Positions 23,780-40,900 are shown, counted from the first letter of the stretch. The stretch is 64,000 bases of DNA from Urechis unicinctus (GCA_034190875.2 CM067346.1:42637315-42701314); one strand, 5' to 3'. The notes: generated by a model not told the origin, from the letters alone. Numbers and translations: made by a program.

Positions 23780-25490
23780 GTGGCCCGTAGCCAGGTCCAA
23801 TGATGTATGTATGCACATAGCTAGGGTTCTGCTGCGGTGAAAGCGATATCAGGGAAATCAGAGCTACTCTAATCAATATAAAAGTCAATGTTTTTATTTA
23901 AGTCCCACATTTAGTTGCATTTATGCGCACAGGCATCATTGACTATGCACTGCAAACTGAAATACTGTCGCCTGGTGCATATATGTCGCGAATGGGATGC
24001 AAATAAGCATTGACATAGCGTACAGAGCGCAGCAACAGATTAATGTGTACAAATTGATAAATTGCCTTTTAATACATAACTTTCCTGTGCAAATCATTCA
24101 TCGTCTATTGCTCTTATTTAATCTTAGCCTCATTTGGCTGAATCATGCTATATACATCATCTGTTATTCTGTGTTGGGTTTATATTGCCTATAACTGGAA
24201 CTGACAGTAGAATACTTATCAAACGTCAAGAGCTCTGAAGACTTTCGTATATCTACGAGCGCCACTGCTGTCCTGCAAGACAAATAACAGATGATGGCTT
24301 TCGTATATCTACGAGCGGATTTTCAGCCATTGCAGTCCTGCAAGGCAAATACTCTAGTTTGAAAATGAGTGATAAATTCGAAGTTGAGACGGAAGAGACT
24401 ACAACTAATGTAACATGATGTAATAGAAAAAGATGGCATATAATCCAGTAGATGACATTTTCTGTTCTTATGATAATGTTGTTAGCCCGAGCCTATATAT
24501 GCTTTGATAATTGGCATAAAGTTGGACATGCTTAATGCCATGGTATAACTTATGTAAACTGCAACATAAATTGTTAAAAGGTTGAGTTTTAAAGAGATGC
24601 AAATCTAACGATCACACAGGCGCCTGGGTTAGATCATTATGAATCTACTTTCATCCCCGCATGCAGTAGTATTATAGAGAAGACAAGGTAGCAAACATGC
24701 TGCCGTGCAGACCGAAATCTTGTCAAGAACTAAAAGCGGTACAGTTCTGAACCAAATTAGCTTGGGGGAGGAAACTTTAAAAATTGATTTTTCGTCAATT
24801 TGGTGCAATGTTTAATCGAACTTGTAAAGATTGCTAAAGTTATCAATTATTCTTCAAAACAAACTTATGATGATTTTTGATGATAAACACTTTTAAGGTA
24901 GCAATGGCAAATCATCACGGGTTTTGTTGACACCATCCGTGGTGTACAACGTAAACATGGTCATCTCTGAGCGGCAGCATATTATCGGCACGATATCGCC
25001 GAAAAACTAGCTTTATCATGCTTAAATTATATCATATAGATAGGAAAGTTCAAATTTGATATTACTTTCAGCATGCTTACACAAAGTATGACAATATATA
25101 TCATGCAAATACTATTGAGTTGTTATGGGCATTCTAATTTCAATACCTTAACCACCAGAATTTGCCACACTGACAGAAATTAAATGGCCCATTTGACGTT
25201 AATTTATTTGCGTACTATTGTTGCGTTGTCAGCAGCAATGTTGCAAAGAAACTTGGCTAAGTTCACCGAGTGGAACAATTGTCATTATGAATCCGTTCGT
25301 TTCCTCTCTATATCTAGCGCAACAGTCACAGTTGGTGCTAATGACATATTGGGCTAAACAAATCCATATTATTATTTCTCAAATGTTTTTTGATGACGTC
25401 ATTAATCATTCTTCCTTAACTGTTCATTTGATTTCAGTACGTTGTTTGTGAGTGATGATTGTTTTGAGATTAGTACTTGACAGGCTGGGG
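23780..25490. repeat. Module M3 (second part), unit 2 first copy
   Basis: 23925-24400 matches 3850-4350 and 51180-51440. It includes a local tandem duplication of about 57 bp (24240-24290 and 24297-24350, sharing CTTTCGTATATCTACGAGCG). 24420-25490 shows no gene and only weak similarity to other copies. Confidence 0.55.
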
Positions 25491-25689
25491 CCTGCTGCGA
25501 GGGTCACATAAGTCAGGCAAATGTCACTCAAATTTCACAAATGTAAGTTCAAGTCACCCACCCAGTGCATTTCGGATAGATCACCCACCCTGCGCAGAAT
25601 GTCTCATAATTCGATAACAACCTTGATGCATGGAATGATATGTCAGTTAAACATTTTATGTTATATATACATATATTATGTGCATTGTT

Positions 25690-27560
25690 ATTGATTAACC
25701 AACATCATGGCCTATAATAGTGTACTAAGAATGCCGGATTCATCGTTTCGATCGAAGTTATTACCTACAGATGCCGATTTTGCGTTGAACTGATGGTTTG
25801 CACGCAGCATACGAAGATCAGGAAGCTGTTTTGTCATTCACGATGTGCAATGTGCACAGTTGAATGTAATGGTAATATTTGGGTTTAACGTCACATTCAA
25901 CAACGAGTTGATATCGTATTGTTATGGATGAGGATGATTGTGATGCTTGGTCAGTTCTCCTTAAGTGCCAGCGCCCACTCGGCACAAACCCGTTGCAAAG
26001 ACTGTGTTATGAAACCCGTGCAGCTGGGAAGAAGGTCCAGCACGGTACAATTAAGTAACCGGGTTGGGTGCATCCTCTTTCAAAGATGGGACCACAATTT
26101 AACGTGATCATCCGAGTCAAGGGGAGCCAGTAAGGTTTACACACCTTGGTATCGAACCCACAACTTGTGGGTGGAAAGGCGACGCACTATATATCAACAT
26201 TTAACGTACATGAAGCCTTATGCCGCCGCATTTATAGTACGGCATGACTTTCACTATTACATCACAGACAAAACACATGAGAGGTGAATGAAAAACGCCA
26301 ACTAGCTAACAATCTCACTGTTATAATTGACATTTAAGAGGATTGGATCTTAAAAACATATCATTCTCCATTTTGAAAACGTCAGTCAATTGTTCCTCTC
26401 ACTCTTTTATACATTGCTTCATTTATATGGTATGACCATATATTTTTACCTGATGCAAAATGTGACTTAAACTGAGTTGTCTTCCTCATAGAGCAGTATC
26501 TATCAGAGCGTGTTCATTGGATATTGCTTTAATGAATCATCTAAAGTTTTCAATCATCATTACAAATTCAAGATCTGCAATCACAAATTTATTAGCATAC
26601 TGCAAATTCCACCTTGATCGCTGTAAATGCAAACTGGTATGCAAAATCGCTGTGTTATAAACAGAGAATTTATGCGACAGCCACGATTCGTGTATCATTA
26701 TTTTCATGATTAATTAGCCGATCAAACGTTGTATGAGTACTGATTACAAACAATATCTATAATTCATTACGACATCAAACTCAAATACATCACGCGCCAA
26801 CCTAGCTACCCACAATCACGATTGTTACAACGCTGATCCGATATGGTCATGCCTGATAGCCATATTAACTTCCATGATATTGTCACTCAAAAATCCAATT
26901 CAGTGTGCTCACGGCCACACTTCTAGAATATAAGGGTTTTAGGTGTTAACAACGACAGCACTTTGCTAATGCTTCAGATCTAGATGGAGTTGTGTGTGAC
27001 AAGCATGTAAAATGCAACGCAGAATAGCATCCCAAATACGACGCACAAGGGACAACAATTACATCAAAGCCTGAATTATGTACCAGAATCAATGATTATT
27101 AACGTTTATAAGAATCCCTCTTGTGTAATTCCTCGTGCAATTGACGATGAGATTAACAGTTTGATAACCATTGTACGACCTTGTTGAACCCCTACTGATA
27201 ACATTGATGAAAAGCACAAAGCAGAACTAGAAAATTAACTTTCTCTGGGGCTTGTAAAATTGGTCACGTCGCGCATCAAACGACATGAAACTAGTGGAAA
27301 ACCCACGTGGCTTAATACCACTTAAAAGTCCAAGCTATTGTATGCTGTCTTGATAATCATACAACTTCCTGCTTGTTTTACCTCACATTGCCGAATAATG
27401 ACCACAACGACCAGCAGTTCGACCAAACGTTCAACGGCTAGCATATAATTAATACGGTTGGCCATTTTATCGCTCTTGCAACACGTTTTTTGTTAGCAAA
27501 GCGCCAGCATTACGACCTCGTTAGGACGACAAAAGCAGACCAGCTGCGGTGTGCGCAACC
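25690..27560. repeat. Extra, truncated module M1 copy
   Basis: 25700-25850 matches 14120-14270 (GCCGGATTCATCG and ACCTACAGATGCCGAT). 27010-27400 matches 15320-15720 (GACAACA, AACTAGAAAATTAACTTTCT and ATAATCATACAACTTCCTGC). Its presence shows that the region missing from 43200 in unit 2 is ancestral. It carries a SINE at 25865-26195 and no gene. Confidence 0.65.
25865..26195 (-). repeat. tRNA-derived SINE
   Basis: Read on the minus strand, the head near 26190-26140 contains CGCCTTTCCACCCACAAG and a perfect Pol III B box GGTTCGATACC (plus-strand GGTATCGAACC at 26148-26158). At the far end the plus strand reads TTTGGGTTTAACGTCA (25878-25893), a tail I associate with molluscan SINEs. The body has no paralogue in the other M1 copies, so it inserted in this copy. 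The A box is damaged by the adjacent AT run. Confidence 0.6.
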
Positions 27561-27916
27561 AAGTAACGACCGCCCTTATCTAGGGAAGTCACAAAGGTAA
27601 CCCATTATCGGCTATTCATTCTTGTAAGTGCATTCACATACGCAATTGGTTTTCACTCATACCTATACATTTACCATAACATGAATTCGAGATAATTGCT
27701 GGTGATTGCCTGGGCAATATGACGGCGCAATTAGGGATATAGGACAGGTTTTGGCACACATTACCCCAAATATGTTTTAATACATCTGTTCATTCATCGT
27801 CTAAACCTTATTCATGCTTGATCAGTTATCCAATTCTTAGAAGAAAAAACGGTTCTTGTTACGCATACAGACACGGGTTTATTGGCACATGGAAATGCGA
27901 GTATTTCCATCCAACC

Positions 27917-29420
<1,504 letters not shown>

Positions 29421-31779
29421 GCTCACGAATAATAATGTTCCAGGGAAATTCATCTGTTGTTTGTTTTCTTGTTTAATTCAAATGTGATTAAAATCACTAG
29501 GTCGAATCAACATGCCAGTCAGATGACGGAACTATTGTTCTCCTAACCATGAATATGACAACATATGTCACAGATGATTATTGTGCAAACAGATAAGGCA
29601 TAGCCAGTCATAGATTTATCGTTGCAACGTATTGCATTGCAGAGAAACAGGTGGTATTTTGATTACTTTGGATCATAGTCTTTGTTCTGTGGAGGATTTA
29701 TATCACGCTACAATTCAGCAGAGAAAAAACAAATCAATAATCCGATCACTATTATGAGTGCATTTTAGGCACGTCTCACTCATTGTTCCTTACACGAATA
29801 CAGATCTATCTCATGCCTCTAACATACCACGTACCTTGATATGATAACTTCGATATTGACGTAGCACATTGGTAAATTGACTTCAAGATGTGCGTTCCAA
29901 TGCTTCTGGCGCCGTTCTCCATAGTTAGGTTCATTTGAATTAGCGACATTTACCACAACTTCTTGCTCCACTCATGTGAACAGAGTTTGCAAATGTCAAA
30001 AGTTAAATGATCAAATATCATGACATATAGAGGAAACAAAGCACGCATCGGTTGACAGGATATGGTCTTAACGCTAAAACGTTCCCATTTGATCGCAATT
30101 TCAGCTGATTGCCTATCAATCTTGTACGCTGCTGGTTGTGAATGGGTCAGTGTCAAATACAAATGGTATGACATACTTACCTGGTGCGTAATTTTCAATA
30201 AAGGTTGTGATGAATGTAGAGCAGTCATACCAACCAAGCATGGCCCTAAACGCTTCAGAATGTGGTGACTCTAATTGATTATAATCGCTCGCCCTGTGTG
30301 TTCTTCAGCTGATTTTAAATGATATGCTGGGATTACGACAAGCACAGTTTTTAAAAATAGAAAACACTGTGATATATAATAAACCAGATTTATTGAGTGG
30401 AGATTGTAGGCTAACCGTATAACTTTATTAGACTGGATGTATGAATCTGTCATAAAACAGTACAATAACACTGAAACGCATGGCTTACTCTTTATGGTTT
30501 ATAGAATTGATTGAATCGGCGGGAATATGGAAGTTGTATCCCCGTTTGTTGTAGTCTCTTGTACTGGCGTTTTTGTTAACATACAAGCTAAACAGTAAAA
30601 TAAAAGGACAGTTAAGAAATCTGTGAACGATATAGTTTTAATCTCAAGTAGTAAATATCAGCATTAGCCACAACATCCGTCCCTCCCAAGCCGTTTGGTC
30701 GATAGTCCAGTGCCATAAGTGATAATTCCTCTCTAACACATGAACACCAAGGTAATATACCAACCAGCTATTTGTCTTTATGAAGTTAATTGTCTTTCTG
30801 CGTTTACATGCGACAAGAAAGAGGTTGTTTTGTGTTTGCTTCTACTCCCTATCCCTTACTCTGACATATAAGTCGCGGTAGATTTTCTGATAGACTGCGT
30901 ATGCCATCGTCAATATATATCTTGCATTCTCTATATTTCAATGATTACTATTATGTTATATGTGCAGCCCTTAGCAAAAGTGATGATACATTTCCGTGTA
31001 GGAGCAGAATTATATTGTGGAGGATAGATCAGGTTGGATGTAATGTATCAAGCAACTCCAACGAGCGCTATTGACAACTTGGCAATACCTGGCTGCAAAC
31101 ACAGGCCACTCGGACGAGGGTCGAACACGATAACATTCAGTCACAGGGACGGGTATAGTAACAAAGCGTCACACATTTGGATCGAACCAAAAACTTTGCA
31201 GATTTCACGATAAACGTATCCGGGTATTTTTTTTTTTTTTTTGCACGTATTCCAGGGAGATATAGAGGGAATATGTTGTTAACAATGGATACATTCGATG
31301 CTGATATGATTCATACGCCAAACTACCCTTAACATCGAGACGCGAGGGATTCACTGTTCCCAATATTGCCAATCAGGTTATCTATCCCCCATTCGAATTT
31401 GACTGCTACAACTTCTACATATCATTTATTTGCACGTGTTTTAATGAGCAAGGCATCCTCCAAAGAGGGAACCTATTTGAATGAATCTGATAGACGGATA
31501 AACATAACAATTGGCTAGAAATAATTGTCTACAGCCTTCATCAATCAGTGTCTTGATTCTTGCCGCTATATAAGGGATATGAAGAAAACTACATTGTCGT
31601 TTATTCAGATCTTCATGACGTAAAACAATAATGTCGCCTCAAGATACCATTCACTTGGTAAACACCGGCGTTAAGCTGACAGCCAAAAACCTTGCTATCC
31701 CTAGGGGGGTGTTATAATCGGTATTTTCAGAGTGTTATAATCGCGATTTGCTGCCGTGTTTGTTTAGGCTCAACCGTCG

Positions 31780-31949
<170 letters not shown>

Positions 31950-32762
31950 CTTACAGAACAAAGCAACTGTAGCAGTATGTTACATTATGTTAATGCTATT
32001 ATAAACATATCTTACGCCCATATTGTTTGGATATTGCTCTTATGATGGTTACAGCTGAAAAAGATGACTTATCTTAGGGACAATTGCTTATCAGTACAAT
32101 ATTATACAAATTCCGCGTAGGGTTAAATTCCTTGCGCCTTCGGTTGGTGCAGGTTGTTATTATAGGTGATATATTTTGCTTTAATATTACTGTGATGCAA
32201 TGTGATGAAAGGAGACAAAGACATCGGTAAATTGCCTCGAAATTGCGATACATAACTTCCATGTGAAAATCATTCATCGTCTTTTGCCTTTATTTGAACT
32301 AAGCTTTATAGGGCCGATTCATTATATACATTATTCTGTATGGCGGGTATATTGCATATAAATTGTACTGACAATGGAATAGTTATCACACGTCAAGGGC
32401 TCTAGAGACTTATGTCACCATCGCGGTAAAATAACATGGCTAATACCCTAATTTGAAAATGAGCAATATATTCGAAGAAAAAGGTTGTTTACACAATCAG
32501 CCGGGATATTTGATGAGCAGACCAATTAAAAACTATATGTCAAATGGTTTACTTTAATGCAAGGAGATGACGATAATAAGAACTTGTAATTACAATGACT
32601 CCATCACTTACAAAATGGCGGGAACATCTGTGCGACGTATTTAGGAGTAACGCTGCAGCATATTAATATTTCCAGTATATGACAGCATCTACTGTTACGT
32701 GATGCAGTAGAAAAAGGTGACATATTATACGAAACAAATTATACGGATATATATGAAAATAA

Positions 32763-32904
<142 letters not shown>

Positions 32905-33564
32905 CATATCACGTCATGCACCTTGGATATTGAACCCGGACACCAACTTGTTTTTGATGTGTTGCCTTTTAAATGTCCAGCTTATGGCACCAGTGACTGC
33001 TGGTGGCAGTTATAATGTAGAACACAAAAAATGGAAGAAGAATAAAATAGACCCGTATATGTACGGTTTATGAATCAGATGCCGTGTGTCGTGTAATATG
33101 GGAACGGCGACATTTTATCCTTGGGTGTTACATTTGAATGGTCATGCAGTATTTCAGCGTTATCACGCCCATGCAATCATGTTGACTTGAGGTTATGTTT
33201 AGTTTTGTTCCTTGAGTGCAACACACCAAATGTGATAAGGAGTGATCACACTCGACACCGTCTATCCTTGTAGTCTCTTTTGCGGGACTTTTTTCATCCC
33301 TAATTACCTCCGCTGTGAGAGAGCTTTTTCACGTCGCTAGTTGTTATCTTCTTCAGCATAACATATCATTGAGGTAAAATGATACATTGTATAGATGTTT
33401 TCAATCGTTACACAAACACAGTAAAACACTCCCAACAGTAAAAGCTGATTGTCTGGGAAATAATGATATGCACCAATGATATTCATAGTTCTTTGTCACT
33501 TGTCATGAACTTGAGTCATGTGGATGGGTATAATTTCCGAGGAATAGGCATTAATACTAAGCTG

Positions 33565-34500
33565 TCAAAGAATCTCTTCCGCAGAACGTGCTAAGCGTTC
33601 AAATGCATGGAAACGTTTACATGTATTCAATTGGGCGCATCTATGAACGACCCCACTTAACGTTTCATGACTGACAATGCCGTGCTCGGTCAAGGTTACA
33701 GAACAACAAGTAGCTATAATTGCATCCAGATGTCGTAAAAACGGTACCAAACTATTAATCAAAGTCAGGTCGCGCATAAAAAGCTTATATCCTTGATCCA
33801 GATTTCTGCTCAGCAGTTGGGATTCATAATGGGTCAATTGCGGTTTCATCAAAGAAATGTCAGTTGCTTCAGTAGACATACAGCTGTCATCAGGTTTGGT
33901 TTAGCGTGCTGGAGAGCGGTCTGTGATTAGGTTACGTTTCTCTTGCCAACTCTCTTATTTGAAATAGAACAACTGATTATTCATGATCCTGATTTCAATC
34001 ATATTTCTTCTGCTGCGTATTAACTCATTTTTTTTAATAGGTACTGGCAAATCACAATCCGCTGCGCACATCTTTGAAATATAAGTAGTAGAAATTACTA
34101 TTTAAGGCTAATATCCTTGCTTTGAGAGGACATCAAATAACCCAATATGTCATTCGTGACCTCTATTCTTCTCGATGTAATGTTATTCAACCGGCCTCTC
34201 TTGTCGTTTCCAATCAAAGTTAATATACATGCATGAGTGGTGGGAGATATGTATATGTGGAATCAACCGAAATATGCCATGTATTGCAATCAGTCCGAAA
34301 CAGATAAAATGATCATCACTGATTGGGTATATTTTGTATGACCAAGGCAATTTATCATTTTGCTGATTCAACGGCAATCTTTCAATTCCATGAGGCACGA
34401 TTAAGTCATACAGCACACAACACAAGTAATTGATGAGTGCTTGGCAAATTACGACGATAGCCAGTGCCTGACAAATATTGGCCTCATGAAGAAAGATCAT
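33565..34500 (-). other. Pair of ORFs retained in three copies, function unknown
   Basis: ORF a (34500-34183) contains KLPWSYKIYPISDDHFI. ORF b (33879-33565) begins MSTEATDISLMKPQLTHY and runs 104 codons to TGA. Units 3 and 4 keep the same frames over 60-75 codons (52857-52636 and 52409-52224; 62772-62533 and 62324-62139). In units 3 and 4 ORF a is followed by a good splice donor (GAGAG|GTAGGT) and ORF b is preceded by GATGACAG, which together would join them in frame. In this copy the donor is GCCGGT, which is poor. Substitutions between copies fall at all codon positions, so I see no sign of purifying selection. No family is recognised; it may be a captured gene fragment. Confidence 0.25.
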
Positions 34501-34999
34501 TTGCCAGCATTTAGTCAGAAAGTAATTTTACGTGATCAGCGCAATGTGACTTTGGCCTCTGTCTATTATTAATGCATCACCAAACACCCGAACACATCAC
34601 AGTAGACTGACTCCGTTTTGTACAGCCCACACAAATCAATCATATAAAACACTGAGCGTGCTGTTAGTTCTTAGGATAACTGTTCATTCAGCAGAAAAAC
34701 CACTGATAAGTCATAACTGTTGTATACCATTATGATTTTGTCCATGTACAATGCATGAGTGTACTCTAATCAAGTGCAAAATACTACAAGTCTCTTATAA
34801 CGCCTTATTGTATTTATAATAACTTTGCACGATATTCATTTTGACTACTTCACTAACCCATTAGAAACAACCCGTATGAAACACTTTGATGCATAATATA
34901 TATTTGCTATTGTTTTTCTTCGTCAATAAAAACGTGGCGACTACAATAGCTCACCGTTAATGCTTAGTTTGTGGAGTATTAATTCAAAACTTTATTTAG

Positions 35000-37900
35000 G
35001 AATACAATAACTTATATATATGTCTCAAGGGTTCTTTTTATTGTTTGACTGTGATAAACACCAGCACTTTTCCATTCCTAGTTTTATTAACTCTGGATTC
35101 TGAGGATGCGAATGCTGTCAGGCGTATTGAATGGGACTGAAAAGGTCACTGAGCGCGAGCTTTCACACTGCACATCCGTAACGTAAAACATATCAGCAGC
35201 GATATATCAAGCTCAATTGAACTGACAACGCAAATGATGAAACGACCGACCGGGTCATTCGGTCCGTTTGTAAACGCAATTACAATGCCAACTACTATAT
35301 CAAGACATGTAAAGGCATATTCTTACGTTTGAATTAATGATGTTAAGTTGCATTGTTAATAAAGTGTTGTTCTGGTTGTTTATTCGCTTATCGGTATACT
35401 CAATTACATCAGTTCACCTTATCTGTGTCATGACATCAATCAAATTAGCATGAAGCGTGGATATGCCGATTGAGATAAGCAGCCAAATTAACAAACTTTG
35501 TCCCGAGAAAACATATGACAATACTGGAAGCTTTACATTGCCAGCGGTAAAGCAACCCTTGTATTAGATGAGGTCTGTCTTGGCCATTAGTATTTGTAGC
35601 GTATTTGTTGATATTTCAGTTATACACCTAATATATATATATATATATATATATATAATTGCACTCATTTTATTTCACGTATTGATAGCACAGTGTTTTG
35701 ATTTTCCCTTGGTACTAACGCAACTGTTAGATAAGACAGCACTGGTGCTAGTCAGAAAGCCGATCTGATATTTAATGATGGGAATGACCAGCAGTTATCA
35801 GTCGATTTAGAGTTTAGGCACCTTAAGAGTACCTCCACGGTCTAAAAGGACGCCTCATTCGGCGCAACAGTTCGTTGTCTAAAGATCCGACTTATTCGTA
35901 GGTAGCGCCTTTAATTTTGACCAACCCGATACATTAATCAGTAATAAAAATCCTACAATCAAATTCTAAAAGCATCGATATAAGTAAGATTGCAGGTATG
36001 TTTATGCAGAAAGTGCACGGGGAAAAAAGTATCGCCGTTGGCTGCATGGCATTATTAGATAACAGAGGATGAAAAAATATAGTCAATTAACTTGACAAAT
36101 GTAAATAATTAACTAATTCTCAAATAAGCATTGGACATTGGATCACCACACCTTAGCGTGCATGAAGCTCTAGTTTACTAAACGCAAAATTACTGAAGAT
36201 GTATTGAGGACATGAAATCTGTAATTCTAGATAGATGACATAAATGCTCAGGAGTCTGTCCCCTGCGATGAACCACTCTAATCCGAGGCAATTTGTACAT
36301 CGTATCATGATGTTTGGCCACGAGGTAATTGCTTTAAGTGTGACGTTTATGTGATGTTAAACATATTGACATGATATAAACCGTGGTTTCAATTCACCAT
36401 ATGATAGCGGCTGCTTCATGAATATGAATTCTGTTTTTGTGCATCAGTTGTACAGTCGGAAGCTCTCTGAAATAAACTTTGATGTGTTAGTTCTGTGCAT
36501 ATTGGATGCCATATTGTACGTATTCTATTGAATACAAGCGAAAAGGAAATTAATTTCAACGTCATAACCTTTGCAGCAACAAACATGGACAGCAACATAC
36601 GCATTCTGCTCCTAATTACTTATTATTCATAAATAAAGTGTCAACAATGAGTAAACGCTTTACTTGATCCGATGAGGTATCCCGTCACATCTCATCCAGC
36701 ACATTGTATTAAATTGTATTGCACATTGTATTAAATATGCCACAAAGGACAAATGTACTGTATTCATTTAACAATATTTATGTAAGTGATATGTGACTTG
36801 TAATGGCCAGGCAATACTTCATAAACCAGCCCCGTGTGGTTCACATTGTGTGAGTTTAAAAAATTAATATTTGTCATATATCGTTTACTAAAGCGGCCTT
36901 AGACATATGTTAACCTACATATCCTGACTACAGTAGACGTTTTGATTGCTTTTCTAGCTATTTATCGATCAAAGCAAGGTATAACGTGAGGTAGAATGTT
37001 TGATAGCTCTCACTCTCAGTTGAGATCAATCAGATAGCACATCAATCATCAGCGCGCGTACCGTTTCCGGAGAAGTATGGTGTCCTGTTCCTTTTCATGC
37101 TAATTAATGCCTTCCAAAGGCGGATTAATCATGGAACTGCAGAGGACAGCATGTTTTCCTCTGTATGGTTATTTTCGCCAGTGAGGCTAGTGCATGCCAT
37201 ATTTTTCATCCCACAATTCCAAATGGGTTCCATCCCTTAGTGAAAAAACCTGACTGGTTACTCGTGATGCGGATGATCTCGTTAAGTGGAGGACTTTTTT
37301 CTCTGAGGCATCGTGCTGGACCTTTGTACCGGTGGGTTGGGTTTCGTAGACCTGATGGGGCAACAGATTTGTGACAGGTTAGCGCTTGCACATAAGGGGA
37401 GCTGCCAAGAAACAAACTCATCCCCATTTCAGCCAATGAAATCCACCAATGACTGGAGGGCAGTCGAACAATCAATACGATGACGTCATAGACCCAATGC
37501 ATGATGTGGTCGTGTGTACCATATTCAAGAGCAAAATCGCGATTAACTATCATAATAGCAAATCATTCACCTTATTGTACCCTGTCACATTTTACAAAGT
37601 GTCTATTGTTTCATAAAAGATATTTTACCAATACATGGACGCTGTCACAAATTGATGGTAAATGTTTGAGTATTGAACGCATGTTGAATTACGTACGTCT
37701 TTTAAGCAACGAGCTGCAAACAAAATGGTTTTGCCAAGGAAAAAACATATTTATGGAACTAATGATGAAGCAGTAGTTTGTATCCATAGAAAAAATCGTC
37801 ATCATACTCTTATAAAGACACGTTTAACAACAACAACATCAACCATGGAAAAATTATGCAGAACGGGATGATTCAATAAAACGTTGAACCTAATATATCA

Positions 37901-40900
37901 ATATATCCACCGCCGTTGGATATTCTAATGTTAGTTAGAGGGTCACAAAAGGTAAGGTTACAACGAAAGCGCCAGCAAAACGTTCGTTGCCTATTTAGCT
38001 CACTACTTGTGTATGAATCAGTGCTGATTTGTCGCGTGTATTCATCTTGTATATGATGATCTTATTGTAAAAAACTAGATCAGCTACCCGTTACATCGAT
38101 GATTATCTTTATCCAAGGCTGTTAATCAAACAATACTGTCTAAATGAGGGAACGAATCAGGTTTTCTTTCGCCTGCAAACAGCAGTTCATTTACTGTGCA
38201 ATCAAGGAGCAGGATTTCTGAGCATTTAGGTATGACAGAGTGAACAATATCACGGGAGAACGAAAAATAATCGTATAAATGTTCCTGTACAATCGTGCTT
38301 GTCACATGATCTGTCAAACTGATATTTCGATTGTGCTAAACATGCTTCTGTAGATTTCCTGCAAAAAGTGTATTATCTTGAAGAATCTTTTTTTTAAATA
38401 TCTCATATGACAACCCAAGCACTTGTTTAGACATAAAGCCTCGAAAACATTTTTGGATTTCTAAAGTCGCTGCTGTTATTTTATAGCTGTTCTGTCTCAC
38501 ACAGGTCTAGTATATTTATCGAACAAAACAAAAAAAATAGATTCGTGTTAAAGTCGAATGCATGGGAGATGCAACTGCGTTTTTCATCAACTGAGAAAGA
38601 AAAAGGAGCGTTCTTATTCCAATTATAGTGTGTTCTTAGGTCTCATCCTATGCGATATCTACCCTTTATCGGTGCGGACAATCTCATGACTATCGAATGG
38701 TTTCTATTTAAATGTCACGAGTGATGAATTGCTGCTATAAACTTAAAGCCCAGTCACGCTACTTTCCCTGACTTTTATAATGCATCAAGTTATATGGTGC
38801 AGTTGCATGCATCTTGGAGATCATAATTTTGTTGCATGCATCATAATTTTGCCTTTCAAGTGATGAAATAAAGGAATAAAACTCCCTTCCTTAGGACAAT
38901 GGTCCCACAGTTACAGTACATCGTCAAGCATTAAACACGCACTGCAAAGAATTTGCATTTGATATGGAAGCGACCTGTGACCTCAATAAAAATAAATAAA
39001 TTAGTTCACTACTGCTGACTCGAAATGGCCTTATTACGCTATGATACATAAGAAGAATCAATATAACGCGTTCATATATAGAGCATATATTAGTTCTTCA
39101 TCGAAAATATATTTTCCCTCAGTACCGAATGTCCGCCAGTAAATGGTCGAAATGTGGGAGGACAAACATTAACAACATTTGAACACGATGCCCATAATGC
39201 AGACATATTAATAATTATTGCATTCAGCATCTCAAGGTTCCTTGAAGTATCAGCGCAAAAAAAACGGTACTAGAGCACCATCGATCTCACTGAATGAAAC
39301 CATTGGATATGGGTCAGGGAGTCCAGATATATGAATCATCCATCATGTTCAAAAGTACTAGCATTACCTTGGTGCCCTGGATAAAATTACAGGTTGAAGC
39401 AGAATCCTGCAGGGAAGATTATATTCATAAAGAAAAACTGTACCAAATCAGTTACAGAATATATAAACTGTAATTACGTATAGTGTGAACCTACAGCTGG
39501 CGTTCATTATTCTCAAAGGCTTTGTTTTGTTTATCGACCAATGCAAAATATGATTTGAAGTAGAATGATGGATAGCTCTCACTGTTCGGCAGGTGATCCA
39601 TCAGATAGAACATCAAATATAAACGCGTGTATAATTCCATGTGGGTAGTTCTTCTTCTTCTTCTTCAATGCTATTAAACGCCTTGTGAATGCATCATGGG
39701 AAAGAAGACTGCATCTTTATTTTCGCTCATGAGGCTAGTGCAAGCTATATTCATCATCCGAGGTTAAACGCAAACTCCTTTTAGGTTCGGTGTGAAAACC
39801 TGACTGGTTTATCGTGACTTAGATGATCACGATAAACTACGAACCTATTGCTCAAAGGCGATGCACTCAATAGCATTATCCCAGCAGCGTGGACTATGCA
39901 GTCTAGTCTGGTTTGTACCAAGTCGTCGCAGGCACTTAAGGGGAGCTGTCAAATCATCATTATACTCCTCGTCCATCGCTGTTGCTGTATCATATCGTTG
40001 TTAAAAGTGACGCAATAGCCGATTGATACCATTACCATTGCCAATCCCGTAATTATTGTGACTCGAGAAAACATGATGTCCTTTTATTTGTTTTCAGCTA
40101 CCGAAATATACTTTAATCTGCTTATGACTGTCCGATTCATTATAAAATATAGTAACGCTGTCCAAAATAAATTGTCAATTTTGGAGTACCTTCTCGTTAA
40201 ATCCGCCATTTATATTTCAGCAGTTGGTTAGGCAAAGCTCATAACTCAAATTATATAGTTTGTACATGAAAACTATCAGTTTTATTAGTGATAAAGCAGC
40301 GATTTCAATTCATAGAGAAAATCATCATCTTGTAATAGAGACGAATTCTACCATGACATACGTGAAATCATTACACGAAGTGGTTATATACGTTTAATCC
40401 AATATTTTAATTCAAAGAAAGTAGGGTACAAGGTCGCAAAGGGTAAGTAAGGTAATGACGAACGTCGTTTTATGTAACAGCGCCAGAAGGAAGTCCACTG
40501 CTTATATTACAAGATTCATGTGTTGGAAATCAAAGCGCTCATAATTTCTATTAGCTCCACGGAAAAATACACATCTCACACGATTCGCTGGTCTAAGTCA
40601 TTTGGCTATGCATATCCACCAACGATAGAAATGCCATATTTATGCTCCCGGAAAGCACATCTCACACGACCTTTCACAGGAAATGATTCAAATTGGGCTG
40701 CATTTATTAAAAGTCGTTGCTGAAATGAGTGATGTAGTAATTAAGTTCTGGTTCATTGACCGCCCAGCGAGATACATGCGAACACCGCAAGCAGACATTC
40801 ACATGCTGTGTGTACAGTTGATCAAACAAAACAGAACATTGCGCAGATAATGTGATCATGAATGCATGCATTGTTTCGCATGTCCAATCAAAACAATGGA

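Noticed and set aside
37206..37553. 115-codon minus ORF as a gene
   Set aside because: No recognisable domain or splice pattern; a plus-strand ORF overlaps it and the related stretch at 39600-39960 is not open.
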